Assembly (NCBI RefSeq): GCF_019880365.1
Contig: NZ_CP082271.1
Span: forward strand, 3,100,001 to 3,164,000
Length of the DNA stretch: 64,000 nucleotides
Reading direction: 5' to 3'
Source: Pseudomonas sp. DNDY-54
GTDB lineage: Bacteria; Pseudomonadota; Gammaproteobacteria; Pseudomonadales; Pseudomonadaceae
Shown in pieces: positions 32,359 to 42,067 of this stretch (positions are counted from its first letter, which is position 1; every line of letters begins with the position of its first letter). The notes beneath the pieces were generated by a model, which was given only the letters and a program-made list of their open reading frames with translations, was not told where the DNA came from and made no database searches. The translations under genes were made by a program, and so were the position numbers.

Positions 32359-33666
32359 ATGCAGGACGAGATGAGTATCTGGCTGGACTGGCTCAGAGCC
32401 CACCCTGAGCTGCAGACGCTGGTTGCCAGTGCGGCTCTGGTATTCGCCGCCTGGCTGGCCAACTGGATAGTCAAGCGGATCCTGGTGCGCGGCCTGTACA
32501 AGGTGCTGCGCAGCGCACGCGAAACTCAACTGCAGGACTTCGGCATCATCCGGCGGCTGTCCAACATCGTGCCGGCGCTGGTCCTGTCGGTAGGCGTCAA
32601 CGCCGTACCGGGCCTGCCGGAAGCAGCCGTCACGGTGGTGCGCAATGTCTGCGGTGGCTTCATCGTACTGACCATCGCCCTTGCGCTGGGCGCACTGCTG
32701 GACATCATCAACATGATCTACCAGCGTCGATCAGACGCTCACGTCCACCCCATCAAGGGTTATCTGCAAGTTATCAAGATCGTGATCTATGCGATCGCCA
32801 CCATCCTGATCATAGCCACGCTGATTGACCGCTCCCCCCTGATACTGCTGTCTGGCCTCGGCGCCATGGCCGCGGTCCTGCTGTTGATATTCCAGGACAC
32901 CATTCTCTCGCTGGTCGCCAGCGTGCAGATCACCTCCAACGACCTGATCCGCGTCGGCGACTGGGTAGAAATGCCGCAGCTAAACGTCGACGGCGATGTC
33001 ATCGACATCGCGCTGCATACGGTAAAAGTGCAGAACTGGGACAAGACCATCAGCAACATCCCCACCAAACGCTTTATCAGCGATTCGTTCAAGAACTGGC
33101 GAGGGATGCAGGAGAGCGGTGGCAGGCGGGTCAAGCGCAGCCTGTTTCTTGATCAGCAGAGCGTTCACTTTCTCAGCGAAGACGAATGCGAGCACCTGCA
33201 TCGCTTCAACCTGCTTGATGACTACCTCACCGAAAAGCGCCGCGAGATCGACGCCTGGAATGCAAACCTCAAAGAGCGTGGCAAGGAGCCGGTGAATACG
33301 CGGCGCATCACCAACATCGGCAGTTTTCGCGCCTACGTCGAACGCTATCTGCGCAGCCATGGTGGCATTCACCAGGCCATGACCCTGATGGTTCGTCAGC
33401 TCAGCCCGACCGCGGATGGTCTGCCGCTGGAAATATATTGCTTCACCAATACCGTGGCCTGGACACAATACGAAGCGATCCAGTCGGACATCTTCGATCA
33501 CCTGCTGGCGATTATTCCCGAGTTTGGCCTCAGGGTATTCCAGCACCCGAGCGGCGCTGACATGCGCGAAGGCTACGGTTCGGTCAGGGAGTTGTTCAGC
33601 CAGCCAGCGCTTGAACATCCCCAGCCATCCGAGCGGCGTATCGACAGCGAGCAACGCGAAGGTTAA
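32359..33666 (+). CDS. mechanosensitive ion channel, YbdG/MscM-like
   Basis: A 435-residue inner-membrane protein with about five transmembrane segments in its first 190 residues, then the MscS-type pore helix region (LLLIFQDTILSLVASVQI) and beta domain (VGDWVEMPQLNVDGDVIDI), followed by a cytoplasmic domain. Its size and order match YbdG-type channels that release solutes on mild osmotic downshift. The ATG at 32359 has GAGGAAC upstream. It ends well before the convergent OprC/NosA gene. Confidence 0.88.
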   Translation: MQDEMSIWLDWLRAHPELQTLVASAALVFAAWLANWIVKRILVRGLYKVLRSARETQLQDFGIIRRLSNIVPALVLSVGVNAVPGLPEAAVTVVRNVCGGFIVLTIALALGALLDIINMIYQRRSDAHVHPIKGYLQVIKIVIYAIATILIIATLIDRSPLILLSGLGAMAAVLLLIFQDTILSLVASVQITSNDLIRVGDWVEMPQLNVDGDVIDIALHTVKVQNWDKTISNIPTKRFISDSFKNWRGMQESGGRRVKRSLFLDQQSVHFLSEDECEHLHRFNLLDDYLTEKRREIDAWNANLKERGKEPVNTRRITNIGSFRAYVERYLRSHGGIHQAMTLMVRQLSPTADGLPLEIYCFTNTVAWTQYEAIQSDIFDHLLAIIPEFGLRVFQHPSGADMREGYGSVRELFSQPALEHPQPSERRIDSEQREG

Positions 33667-33732
33667 AACCCTAAGGAAGAAAGCGGCTATGCCGCTCCCT
33701 CCCGACTGGCGTGCCTCTTGCGTAAGCGACGA

Positions 33733-35865
33733 TCAGAAACTCAGGTCGACACGCGCCCAATAGGTGCGGCCAGGCTCGTTGATGCGTGTATCCGCGGCAT
33801 AACCGAAACCGGCGCTTCCCGCCTGATTCAAATGCTCGCTGTAGGCCTTGTCGAGCAGGTTGTCGATACCCGTACTGACCCGATAGTGCTTATTCAAACG
33901 GTATGCACCATTGACCGAGAGCACGCCGAAACCGGCACTGTCGCCGAAGTCCTTGCTGGTGACGTTACCCTGCCCTTCAGCCACTCGACTCTGTTTGGCC
34001 ACCACACGCCAGAGTCCCGCTGCACTCCAATCGCCACGCTCGTATGTCAGCCCCAGACGGCCCTCGAGCGGAGGAATTTGCGGCATCGGACGATCATCCG
34101 AGCGGTTCTCACCCCACGCATAGGCCAGGCTTGCGTCGGTTTTCCACGCGGGAGAGAGTCGATAGCTTCCGCCAAGCTCGCCGCCCATGATCCGCGCCTC
34201 GACGTTGTCAACGGAGGTGCGCGTCATCATGCCCATCGGCACGTAGTTGAACAGGATGTAGTCACGCACCTGCCCGACATACCCGGACGCCCACATCGAC
34301 AAGGGCCCCTGCTCGTACTGAATACCGAAATCAAGCTGGGTGGTTTTTTCCGGCCTGACCGTTTCGAACGCCTGAACGCTGCCTACCGGCCCGGTACTCG
34401 CAGAAAACAGCTCCCAGTAATCCGGGAAGCGCTGGGCATGACCAAGCCCGAGATAGGCCGTAGCGGGCAGGTCGTTCAGATCGTGCTCGTAGCGCACAAA
34501 CGCGCTAGGCAAGGTGTCGCTGCGCTCGCTGTTGGCGCTCGGATTGGCCCAGTTGCCGCCCATGGAATTGGAGAGTTGCTGCCGATAGTCCTTGGCCGAA
34601 GCACGATCGAGACGCGCACCACCGATCACACGGTCGCCCTCGGCCGCGCTCCAGCTCAGCTCGCCAAATGCACCGTAGTTGTGAAAGCCGGCGTCCTTGC
34701 TCCAGCTCGCCCGCTCATGGCTGGTGTAGCCGCCCATTATGCTGAAGGCCGGCGCGCGTTTGCGATGTTCGTTGGTCTGCGCGTCGATTCCGGCAACCAG
34801 CTCGTAGGCGTCCCACGCCCAGGTGCCGGCTACTCGGCCGCCAAGTGTTCGTCGATCGACGTTGCTGGCCATGGGGTTGGCCATCATTCCGCTGCCTGAC
34901 GGCGTCCGCAGACTGAAATTGTCCATTACGTGGTCGGCATAGTTGTAATAGAGCCTGGCTTCGATCTTTTGCAGAACCTCTCCGAGATTTTCACGCTCGA
35001 AACGCAGCCCCAAGCTTTCGCGTTCGAACTGGCTGCCGTCCATACCGCGACCTGCGTAGGCCGCTTCGCCGTCACCGACGCCGGCGGTCAACTCAAGCAG
35101 CGTATCGGTATCAGGCGTCCAGCCGATGACCAGGTCGCTGCTCCACTTGTCCCACCGCGAGTGCAGGCGGTCGCCATTGCCGTCGCTGTAATTGTCGGAA
35201 TCCGAGCGGTTCGCCAATAGCCGGAGATAACCCAGGTCGCTGCCGGTCGCCGCATCGATGGCACGATCGAATCGCCCATCCGAACCGACCAGCAGGCTGG
35301 CATCGACGCGGCCACCGAACTCGCTGAAACGCTCCGGCTCTCGTTCAAACAGAATGGTGGCCGCCGAGCCGCCCGGTCCCCACAGCACAGTTTGCGGGCC
35401 TTTGATCACCGTGAGCTGGTCGTAACTCTGCGGCGTGATGTATGAGCTGGGTGAGTCCATCCGGCTTGGGCATGCGCCAAGCATCACGCCACCATTGGTG
35501 AGCATGTTCAGCCGTGATCCGAACATGCCGCGAAATACCGGATCGCTATTGGAACCACCGCCGCGCACGGCGGAAAAGCCAGGAATTGTCTGTAGGTAGT
35601 CGCCCGCGTCGCTGGCGGGCACCGGTTGGCGCGGGATCTTCGGGTCAGTCACTACGGTCAGCGGAGACTGTTGCGCCACGCCGGTGATGATCATCGGCGT
35701 CAGTTCAAGCGAGTGGTGCTGATGCTGTTCGGCCGCCACGGCACTGCCGGCGACGCTGCCCAGCAAAGCAAGGTGGGCCAAGCGCCAGTAACGGCGCAAC
35801 GGACGCAGAACGAAAGTAACGGACAGGCAGGCGCGCGCCTCATGAGCAAACGTATTCTTGGACAT
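33733..35865 (-). CDS. TonB-dependent copper receptor, OprC/NosA family
   Basis: A 710-residue outer-membrane receptor with a long signal segment, a plug domain (VFRGMFGSRLNML, then IKGPQTVLWGPGGSA) and a 22-strand beta barrel ending in Phe. The Cys-x-x-x-Met patch in GACPSRMDSP belongs to the OprC/NosA group, in which it contributes to copper binding; NosA of P. stutzeri serves copper for nitrous oxide reductase. I start at the ATG at 35863-35865; the signal peptide then ends around VAGSAVAA. The DUF2946 gene just upstream often accompanies such receptors. Confidence 0.9.
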   Translation of the reverse strand: MSKNTFAHEARACLSVTFVLRPLRRYWRLAHLALLGSVAGSAVAAEQHQHHSLELTPMIITGVAQQSPLTVVTDPKIPRQPVPASDAGDYLQTIPGFSAVRGGGSNSDPVFRGMFGSRLNMLTNGGVMLGACPSRMDSPSSYITPQSYDQLTVIKGPQTVLWGPGGSAATILFEREPERFSEFGGRVDASLLVGSDGRFDRAIDAATGSDLGYLRLLANRSDSDNYSDGNGDRLHSRWDKWSSDLVIGWTPDTDTLLELTAGVGDGEAAYAGRGMDGSQFERESLGLRFERENLGEVLQKIEARLYYNYADHVMDNFSLRTPSGSGMMANPMASNVDRRTLGGRVAGTWAWDAYELVAGIDAQTNEHRKRAPAFSIMGGYTSHERASWSKDAGFHNYGAFGELSWSAAEGDRVIGGARLDRASAKDYRQQLSNSMGGNWANPSANSERSDTLPSAFVRYEHDLNDLPATAYLGLGHAQRFPDYWELFSASTGPVGSVQAFETVRPEKTTQLDFGIQYEQGPLSMWASGYVGQVRDYILFNYVPMGMMTRTSVDNVEARIMGGELGGSYRLSPAWKTDASLAYAWGENRSDDRPMPQIPPLEGRLGLTYERGDWSAAGLWRVVAKQSRVAEGQGNVTSKDFGDSAGFGVLSVNGAYRLNKHYRVSTGIDNLLDKAYSEHLNQAGSAGFGYAADTRINEPGRTYWARVDLSF

Positions 35866-35921
35866 ACTGAGATTTCCACATCTGAAAACAGTGAAGAGGC
35901 CGCAGAGGTGCGGCTCGAAGA

Positions 35922-36305
35922 TCAGCTGTGGAAACGTGGCGGCGCGCGAGGATGCCCGCCGCTGCGGCGCGGCTCTGGCGGCAGCGGTTGTTCTGAACGC
36001 AGCCGTGCGTATGACGGTGCGTAGTAAGGCATCGTGACGATCACGGCCAGAACCAGCGGCGGACTCAAGGTCAGCAGCTCGCAATAGCCGCACAGGTCGA
36101 GCGCTTTCAGCCACGCAGGCTCTGCGTCACTCTGATGCTGGAGATGGTGTTCCGTTTGCGCATGCGCACCATGAAGGTGTTCGGATGCGCTTGTCGCGGC
36201 CGACGGCGCCAGCTGAATGGCTGAGTAAAGCGGACCAACATGAACCATCAACATGGCGAAAAAGCCAAGCCAAAGACCCACTAAAAGGTGTGCTTTACGA
36301 ATCAC
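35922..36305 (-). CDS. DUF2946 family protein, copper-associated
   Basis: A 127-residue protein with an N-terminal membrane anchor (LLVGLWLGFFAMLMVHVG), a His-rich stretch (HLHGAHAQTEHHLQHQ) and the conserved LCGYCELLTLSPP motif, then a second hydrophobic segment. It starts at a GTG (36303-36305) with AGGAA upstream. Cys and His residues suggest copper or other metal binding. It lies 56 bases upstream of the OprC/NosA gene in the same direction, so the two may form a copper-uptake operon. Confidence 0.8.
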   Translation of the reverse strand: MIRKAHLLVGLWLGFFAMLMVHVGPLYSAIQLAPSAATSASEHLHGAHAQTEHHLQHQSDAEPAWLKALDLCGYCELLTLSPPLVLAVIVTMPYYAPSYARLRSEQPLPPEPRRSGGHPRAPPRFHS

Positions 36306-36609
36306 GCGACCGTTCCTGTTCGCTGGCTGTGCTCAGCCTGCTCAATTAGCGCGGGATCATGGCACGAGAGGCTGGCCGCGTTGAGTGCGACACGGGGCCG
36401 CAAGCGGTGAGCAATCGAAGTCACACAAAGCTGTGTAAGTAACGTAAATATTCTTCTGATTTGCCTTTTATTGGAATCAAGCACCAATTTTTTGTCGACC
36501 CTTGCAATAGCGGCATGGGAACCACTAGATTCCAACCATCTGATTCGCATCAATCCGTTCCGTGTTCTGCGCTACGCATCGCGCACGGAGCGTCGCTCAA
36601 GGAAACACC
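36306..36609. other. divergent intergenic region (DUF2946 / leuA)
   Basis: About 300 bases with an AT-rich centre (36430-36500). It should hold the promoters of the copper genes (left) and leuA (right). I see no clear leucine leader peptide or transcription attenuator, and no gene. Confidence 0.5.
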
Positions 36610-38280
36610 ATGACAATGCTCAAGAATCCATCGACGAAATATCGCGCCTTTCCTATCATCAACATCCCGGATCGCACCTGGCCGTCAAAGACCATTACTC
36701 AGGCGCCGATCTGGCTGAGCTCCGATCTGCGGGATGGCAACCAGTCGCTGATCGAACCGATGGACGCAGGCAAGAAGATGCGCTTCTTCGAAACGCTGGT
36801 TCAGGTCGGCGTGAAGGAGATCGAAGTGGGTTTCCCGTCGGCCTCACAGACTGACTTCGACTTCGTTCGCGAGCTGATCGAGGGCGGGCACATTCCGGAT
36901 GACGTCACCATCCAGGTCCTGACACAAGCTCGGGAGGATTTGATCACTCGCACCTTTGAATCGCTCAAGGGCGCAAAAAAGGCCATCGTCCATTACTACA
37001 ACGCCACGGCGCCGAGCTTCCGCCGCATCGTCTTCAATCAGGACAAGGCCGGCGTGGTACAGATTGCGGTCAACGCCGCGCACGTCGTCAAACGCCTGGC
37101 CGATGCGGCGCCCGAAACGCAGTGGCGCTTTGAATATTCACCGGAAGTGTTCAGTTCCACCGAGACCGATTTCGCCGTCGAGGTGTGTAACGCGGTCATT
37201 GAGGTGTTTCAGCCGACGCCGACGCAAAAACTGATCCTCAACCTGCCGGCCACGGTCGAAGCCGCCACGCCGAACATCTATGCCGACCAGATCGAATACT
37301 TCGGCCGACACATCAACAAGCGTGACAGCGTGTTGATCAGCTTGCACACCCATAACGACCGTGGCACCGGAGTGGCCGCCACCGAGCTTGGCCTGATGGC
37401 CGGCGCCGATCGCGTCGAGGGCTGCCTGTTTGGCAATGGCGAGCGCACCGGTAACGTCGATCTGGTGACGGTCGCCTTGAACATGTATAGCCAGGGTGTC
37501 GATCCGCAGCTGGACTTTTCGGACATCGATGCGGTGCGCAAGGTGGTGGAAGAGTGCAACCAACTGCCGGTGCATCCGCGCCACCCCTATGTCGGCGATC
37601 TGGTCCATACGGCGTTCTCCGGCTCCCATCAGGATGCGATCCGTAAGGGCTTCGCCCAGCAGGACCCGAACGGCCTCTGGGAAGTGCCCTACCTGCCGAT
37701 TGACCCGGCTGACATTGGTCGCAGCTACGAGGCCGTGATTCGCGTCAACAGCCAGTCCGGTAAAGGCGGCATCACCTATCTGTTGGAGCAGGAATACGGC
37801 ATCAGCCTGCCACGGCGCATGCAGATCGAGTTCAGTCAGGTCGTGCAGAAAGAGACCGATCGCCTCGGTCTGGAGATGAGCGCGAAGCAGATTTACGGAT
37901 TGTTGGAAGGTGAGTATCTGCACGCGACCTCCCCCTACATGCTGAAGAGTCACCGGCTGCAGGAAGAGAACGGTACCAGCGCCGTGGATGTGGAGGTTTC
38001 CAATGACGGCGAGATCATGCACTGGCGTGGCATTGGCAAAGGCCCCCTGGAGGCGCTTGTCGCCGGGTTGCCGGTCAAGCTGGAGATCATGGACTACCAC
38101 GAACACGCCATTGGCGCCGGTAGCAATGCGCGAGCGGCCGCCTATATCGAAGTCCGCCTTGACGGTGAGCGTTCGTTGCATGGCATTGGAATCGACGAGA
38201 ACATCACCACTGCCAGCATCCGCGCGCTGTTCAGTGCGCTGAACCGTGCGCTGCGCGAAGCTGAAGTGAAGGCCGCCTGA
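36610..38280 (+). CDS. leuA: 2-isopropylmalate synthase (long form)
   Basis: A 556-residue enzyme joining acetyl-CoA and 2-ketoisovalerate, first step of leucine synthesis. The TIM barrel has SSDLRDGNQSL, a hallmark of the family, and HTHNDRGTG; the C-terminal regulatory domain for leucine feedback is present, ending AALSALNRALREAE-like. The size is the long form typical of pseudomonads. The ATG at 36610 (AAGGAA upstream) was chosen over an earlier in-frame ATG at 36562. No other leu genes are adjacent. Confidence 0.95.
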   Translation: MTMLKNPSTKYRAFPIINIPDRTWPSKTITQAPIWLSSDLRDGNQSLIEPMDAGKKMRFFETLVQVGVKEIEVGFPSASQTDFDFVRELIEGGHIPDDVTIQVLTQAREDLITRTFESLKGAKKAIVHYYNATAPSFRRIVFNQDKAGVVQIAVNAAHVVKRLADAAPETQWRFEYSPEVFSSTETDFAVEVCNAVIEVFQPTPTQKLILNLPATVEAATPNIYADQIEYFGRHINKRDSVLISLHTHNDRGTGVAATELGLMAGADRVEGCLFGNGERTGNVDLVTVALNMYSQGVDPQLDFSDIDAVRKVVEECNQLPVHPRHPYVGDLVHTAFSGSHQDAIRKGFAQQDPNGLWEVPYLPIDPADIGRSYEAVIRVNSQSGKGGITYLLEQEYGISLPRRMQIEFSQVVQKETDRLGLEMSAKQIYGLLEGEYLHATSPYMLKSHRLQEENGTSAVDVEVSNDGEIMHWRGIGKGPLEALVAGLPVKLEIMDYHEHAIGAGSNARAAAYIEVRLDGERSLHGIGIDENITTASIRALFSALNRALREAEVKAA

Positions 38281-38286
38281 CCGACC

Positions 38287-38313
38287 CGGCGAGTCCTGAC
38301 CTAGGGCTCGCCG
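38287..38313 (+). terminator. possible leuA terminator
   Basis: CGGCGAGTCCT pairs with AGGGCTCGCCG in an 11-bp stem including a G.U pair, seven bases after the leuA stop. There is no T-run, so termination may rely on another factor. Confidence 0.4.
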
Positions 38314-38472
38314 ATGGCATGAGCGAAACATCACGCGAGAGTCACCGCCGCGGCGGCCCTTGCGAAGCTCATTCCTGCAGGAATGCACCATTCATCTGCA
38401 GAATCATGCTGCTGCTCAGCGGCTATCGGTACTAGGATTGACGTTCATTCAACGATCAATCCTGGAGCCGCC

Positions 38473-39531
38473 ATGAGCAACGCCATCGGTTATGCCGCCC
38501 TCGACTCGAGCACGCCGCTCGCTCCCTATTCGTTTTCACGCCGAGCCGTGGGGGCGAATGATGTACAGATCGACATTCTCTATTGCGGCGTCTGTCATTC
38601 GGACCTGCATACCGCTCGCAACGAATGGAACAATACGCTCTACCCGTCCGTGCCCGGCCACGAGATTGTGGGACGGGTAACGGCTGTGGGCGATAAGGTC
38701 AGCGGCTTAAAGGTTGGCGATATTGCCGGCGTGGGTTGTCTGGTCGACAGCTGCCAGAGTTGCCCGTCCTGCGGTGAAGGATTGGAGCAATACTGCGAAA
38801 ACGGTTTCGTTGGTACCTACAACGGCCCTGCATTCGGCGGCGGCGAGAACACGTATGGCGGGTATTCGGACAAGATTGTGGTGGACGCGAAGTTCGTCCT
38901 GCGCATCTCACATACCGAAGACAACCTTGCCGCGGTTGCGCCGCTGCTCTGCGCGGGGATCACCACCTATTCGCCGCTGCGCCAGTGGAAGGTCGGCCCC
39001 GGCCAGAAAGTCGGCGTGGTCGGCCTCGGCGGCTTGGGTCACATGGCTGTGAAGATTGCCAACGCCATGGGCGCACACGTGGTGCTGTTCACCACATCGC
39101 CGGACAAAAAGGAGGACGCCCTGCGCCTCGGCGCAAAGGAAGTCGTTGTGTCGAAGAACAAGGAGGAAATGGCCGCTCATAGCAACAGCTTCGACTTCAT
39201 CCTCAATACCGTGGCAGCCCCTCACAACCTCGATGCATTCCTAGCGCTGCTCAAGCGCGACGCGACCATGACGCTGGTCGGCGCGCCCGCCTCGCCCCAC
39301 CCATCCCCCAGCGTGTTCGGGTTGATTTTCAAGCGCCGCCGGCTCGCCGGCTCGCTGATCGGCGGTATCGCCGAGACCCAGGAAATGCTCGATTTCTGCG
39401 CCGAACACAACATCGTTTCGGACATCGAGATGATCGAGATCCAGAACATCAACGAAGCCTATGAGCGCATGCTCAAAAGCGACGTCAAATACCGTTTCGT
39501 CATCGATATGGCCTCGCTCAAGTCCGCCTGA
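38473..39531 (+). CDS. zinc-dependent NAD(P) alcohol dehydrogenase, YahK-like
   Basis: A 352-residue medium-chain dehydrogenase/reductase. Catalytic zinc ligands are seen in GVCHSD and GHE; the structural zinc site has four Cys in SCQSCPSCGEGLEQYC; the cofactor loop is GLGGLG. It resembles YahK and related broad-specificity aldehyde reductases that use NADPH. The ATG at 38473 has GGAG upstream and gives the usual length. It stands alone, followed by a strong hairpin. Confidence 0.9.
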   Translation: MSNAIGYAALDSSTPLAPYSFSRRAVGANDVQIDILYCGVCHSDLHTARNEWNNTLYPSVPGHEIVGRVTAVGDKVSGLKVGDIAGVGCLVDSCQSCPSCGEGLEQYCENGFVGTYNGPAFGGGENTYGGYSDKIVVDAKFVLRISHTEDNLAAVAPLLCAGITTYSPLRQWKVGPGQKVGVVGLGGLGHMAVKIANAMGAHVVLFTTSPDKKEDALRLGAKEVVVSKNKEEMAAHSNSFDFILNTVAAPHNLDAFLALLKRDATMTLVGAPASPHPSPSVFGLIFKRRRLAGSLIGGIAETQEMLDFCAEHNIVSDIEMIEIQNINEAYERMLKSDVKYRFVIDMASLKSA

Positions 39532-39540
39532 GCCCGCACG

Positions 39541-39578
39541 CCGGCGTGCCTTTACTTACCATACCGGAGGCACGCCGG
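39541..39578 (+). terminator. terminator after the alcohol dehydrogenase gene
   Basis: CCGGCGTGCC and GGCACGCCGG are perfect 10-base arms around an 18-base loop, just after the stop codon. There is only a weak pyrimidine-rich tail. Confidence 0.55.
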
Positions 39579-39636
39579 GCCTTCCCTCTTCTCTGCTAAG
39601 CCGCTAAGGTCGCCGGCCTTCTGCTAAGGAGCCGGC

Positions 39637-40491
39637 ATGCGCTACCTGATCTTTGTCACCATCCTCTGGGCATTCTCCTTCAACCTGATCGGTGCCTACC
39701 TGGCCGGCCAGGTGGACAGCTATTTCGCAGTACTCACCCGGGTCGTCCTGGCCGGACTGGTCTTCCTCCCCCTTACGCGCTGGCGCGGTGTGGCTCCAGG
39801 GTTTATCGGTGGTGTGACGCTAGTTGGCGCATTGCAATTCGGCGTGACCTACCTGTGCTTGTACCTGAGCTTCAATGTCCTGACAGTGGCCGAAGTCCTT
39901 CTATTTACCGTACTCACACCGCTGCACGTCACGCTCATAGACGATGCGCTAAACCGTCGCTTCAACCCATGGGCGTTGGTGGCCGCAGCGGTGGCCGTGT
40001 TCGGTGCCGGCCTGATTCGCTACGACGGCGTCTCGGGTGACTTTCTGGGCGGCTTCCTGCTGATGCAGGTGGCTAATTTCACCTTCGCTGCGGGACAAGT
40101 GGGCTACAAACATTTGGCGCAACGCTATCCGTCGGATGTCCCGCTGTACCGACGGTTCGGCTATTTCTTCCTCGGTGCACTGATTGTCGTGTTGCCGGCA
40201 TGGCTAGTGTTCGGCAATCCAGAAGGATTGCCCACCACGGCGAGCCAGTGGGGCGTGTTGATATGGATGGGTGTTCTGGCTACCGCGCTTGGCCAGTTCG
40301 GCTGGAACAAGGGCGCCACCTTGGTTGATGCCGGGACGCTGGCCGTGATGAATAACATGGCCGTGCCCGTCGGGCTGGTACTTAATCTGCTGTTCTGGGG
40401 CACGGAAACCAACCTGCTGCTGCTGGCCACCGGCGGACTGATCATTCTCGCTTCACTATGGATCAATCGTCTGGGCCGACAAACGGCTTGA
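39637..40491 (+). CDS. EamA-family transporter
   Basis: A 284-residue membrane protein with ten predicted transmembrane helices arranged as two EamA repeats of five. The starts are typical: MRYLIFVTILWAFSFNLIGAYL, and a second unit beginning GDFLGGFLLMQVANFTFA. Such proteins usually export amino acids, amines or carboxylates; the substrate cannot be read from sequence. It starts 12 bases after a GGAG-like site at 39630. Confidence 0.85.
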   Translation: MRYLIFVTILWAFSFNLIGAYLAGQVDSYFAVLTRVVLAGLVFLPLTRWRGVAPGFIGGVTLVGALQFGVTYLCLYLSFNVLTVAEVLLFTVLTPLHVTLIDDALNRRFNPWALVAAAVAVFGAGLIRYDGVSGDFLGGFLLMQVANFTFAAGQVGYKHLAQRYPSDVPLYRRFGYFFLGALIVVLPAWLVFGNPEGLPTTASQWGVLIWMGVLATALGQFGWNKGATLVDAGTLAVMNNMAVPVGLVLNLLFWGTETNLLLLATGGLIILASLWINRLGRQTA

Positions 40492-40586
40492 TAAGCCTTT
40501 GTTTTCCATATGTTTTCTATCTGATACACCGGTAAGATTGCGGCGCCCCGCATGGATGCATTTCTCAGTCAGTCGTCGAGATATCC

Positions 40587-41318
40587 ATGCGCCGTTTCAG
40601 CTTGCTTCTGCTCGTCCTGTTTTTTTCATCAACCGTCCATGCCGATGCGCCGCGCACCTTCCGCGAAGCGAAAAAGATGGCCTGGCATATCTACGCAGAA
40701 CGGCCGGTAGATTTCTATTGCGGCTGCGCCTTCAAAGGCAATCGGATCGATCTTGCCAGCTGCGGTTATGTTCCGCGCAAACAACCCAAACGTGCGGCAC
40801 GCGTAGAGTGGGAGCACATCGTTCCCGCCTGGGTGATCGGCCATCAGCGCCAGTGCTGGCAACAGGGCGGGCGCAAGCGCTGCACCGCAAGCGACCCGAT
40901 ATTCAACAAGGCCGAAGCGGATCTGCACAACCTGGTCCCGGTCGTCGGCGAGGTCAACGGCGACCGCAGCAATTACGGCTTTGGCATGCTTTCTGAAAAA
41001 CCCACGCAATACGGCGCCTGCCCATTCGTGGTGAATTTCAAGCAACGCACCGCCATGCCGCCGGAATACAGCCGGGGCGCTATCGCGCGCACCTACTTCT
41101 ACATGAGCGAACGCTATGGGTTGCGTCTCTCTAAGCAGGATCGCCGCCTATACGACATCTGGAACCGCCAGTATCCGGTCAATGAATGGGAGCGATGGCG
41201 CAACCGCAGCGTTGCCTGCGTGCAGGGCAATGCCAACCGTTTCGTCGGGGCGGTGGACCTGAACCACTGTTCCAAATCAATTGCTCGCACGCCGGCGACT
41301 CGAGCTAAACGAAGCTGA
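40587..41318 (+). CDS. endA: endonuclease I
   Basis: A 243-residue periplasmic or secreted nuclease. It has a signal peptide (MRRFSLLLLVLFFSSTVHA) and the EndA core: VEWEHIVPAW with the catalytic His, then NKAEADLHNLVP and EVNGDRSNYGFG, with Mg-binding Asn, and cysteines likely in disulphides. It degrades double-stranded DNA outside the cytoplasm. It is single, in the same direction as the DUF2238 gene that follows. Confidence 0.92.
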   Translation: MRRFSLLLLVLFFSSTVHADAPRTFREAKKMAWHIYAERPVDFYCGCAFKGNRIDLASCGYVPRKQPKRAARVEWEHIVPAWVIGHQRQCWQQGGRKRCTASDPIFNKAEADLHNLVPVVGEVNGDRSNYGFGMLSEKPTQYGACPFVVNFKQRTAMPPEYSRGAIARTYFYMSERYGLRLSKQDRRLYDIWNRQYPVNEWERWRNRSVACVQGNANRFVGAVDLNHCSKSIARTPATRAKRS

Positions 41319-41435
41319 GCAACCGATAGCACGAGCAGCCCTGCGCTCAGCTCATCCTGTTACTTCGCCAGGTCTTGCCGGAAACCGCGCTGGCACTGCA
41401 TCCTGATGCTTCACTGGCGACCAGGTTCATCCGCG

Positions 41436-42062
41436 ATGCAGAACAAGACGCTCTACGCACTTCTGGGCTCAGTGACAACGCTGGCGCTGATCGTTTCCGG
41501 CTTTGCCCCGTATGACCGCGCGACCTGGCTCCTGGAAGTCGCGCCGGTACTGATCGCAGCGCCTGTTCTGCTACTGAGCTACCGACACGTTCCGCTCACG
41601 CGGCTGCTCTATGTGTTGATCACGGTTCATGCGCTGGTGCTTATCCTGGGCGGCGCTTACACGTACGCCCGCGTCCCGGCCGGTTTCTGGGTCCAGGACT
41701 GGCTTGAACTCAGCCGCAATCCATACGACAAGCTTGGCCACTTCATGCAAGGCCTGGTTCCGGCCCTGCTGGCCCGGGAGATTCTGCTACGTCTCGGTTT
41801 TCTCGTGCCGGGAAAGATGCTTGGCTTCCTATCGCTGTGCGTCGCCTTGGCATTCAGTGCGTTCTATGAACTGATCGAATGGTGGGTAGCGTTGATTGCC
41901 GGCCAGGGCGCGGAAGACTTCCTCGGAACCCAAGGCGACCCCTGGGACACTCAGTCCGACATGCTCATGGCGCTTCTCGGCGCCCTGCTTTCGGTCACCG
42001 GGCTGGCCGGATGGCACGACCGGCAGATCGCTGATCAAACCGGCCCCGGCGCGGCAGGATAG
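41436..42062 (+). CDS. DUF2238 family membrane protein (YjdF-like)
   Basis: A 208-residue inner-membrane protein with five or six hydrophobic segments and a conserved patch YDKLGHFMQGLVPAL followed by FYELIEWWVA and a GDPWDTQSDM loop, which identify DUF2238. Function is not known. The ATG at 41436 was chosen because the upstream extension to 41406 is not conserved in character. Its stop lies five bases before the DUF2784 start, so both are probably one unit. Confidence 0.85.
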   Translation: MQNKTLYALLGSVTTLALIVSGFAPYDRATWLLEVAPVLIAAPVLLLSYRHVPLTRLLYVLITVHALVLILGGAYTYARVPAGFWVQDWLELSRNPYDKLGHFMQGLVPALLAREILLRLGFLVPGKMLGFLSLCVALAFSAFYELIEWWVALIAGQGAEDFLGTQGDPWDTQSDMLMALLGALLSVTGLAGWHDRQIADQTGPGAAG

Positions 42063-42067
42063 CCGTC

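Noticed and set aside
37138..38391. Open frame of 417 codons opposite leuA
   Set aside because: It is a shadow of leuA; leuA is unmistakable on the + strand.
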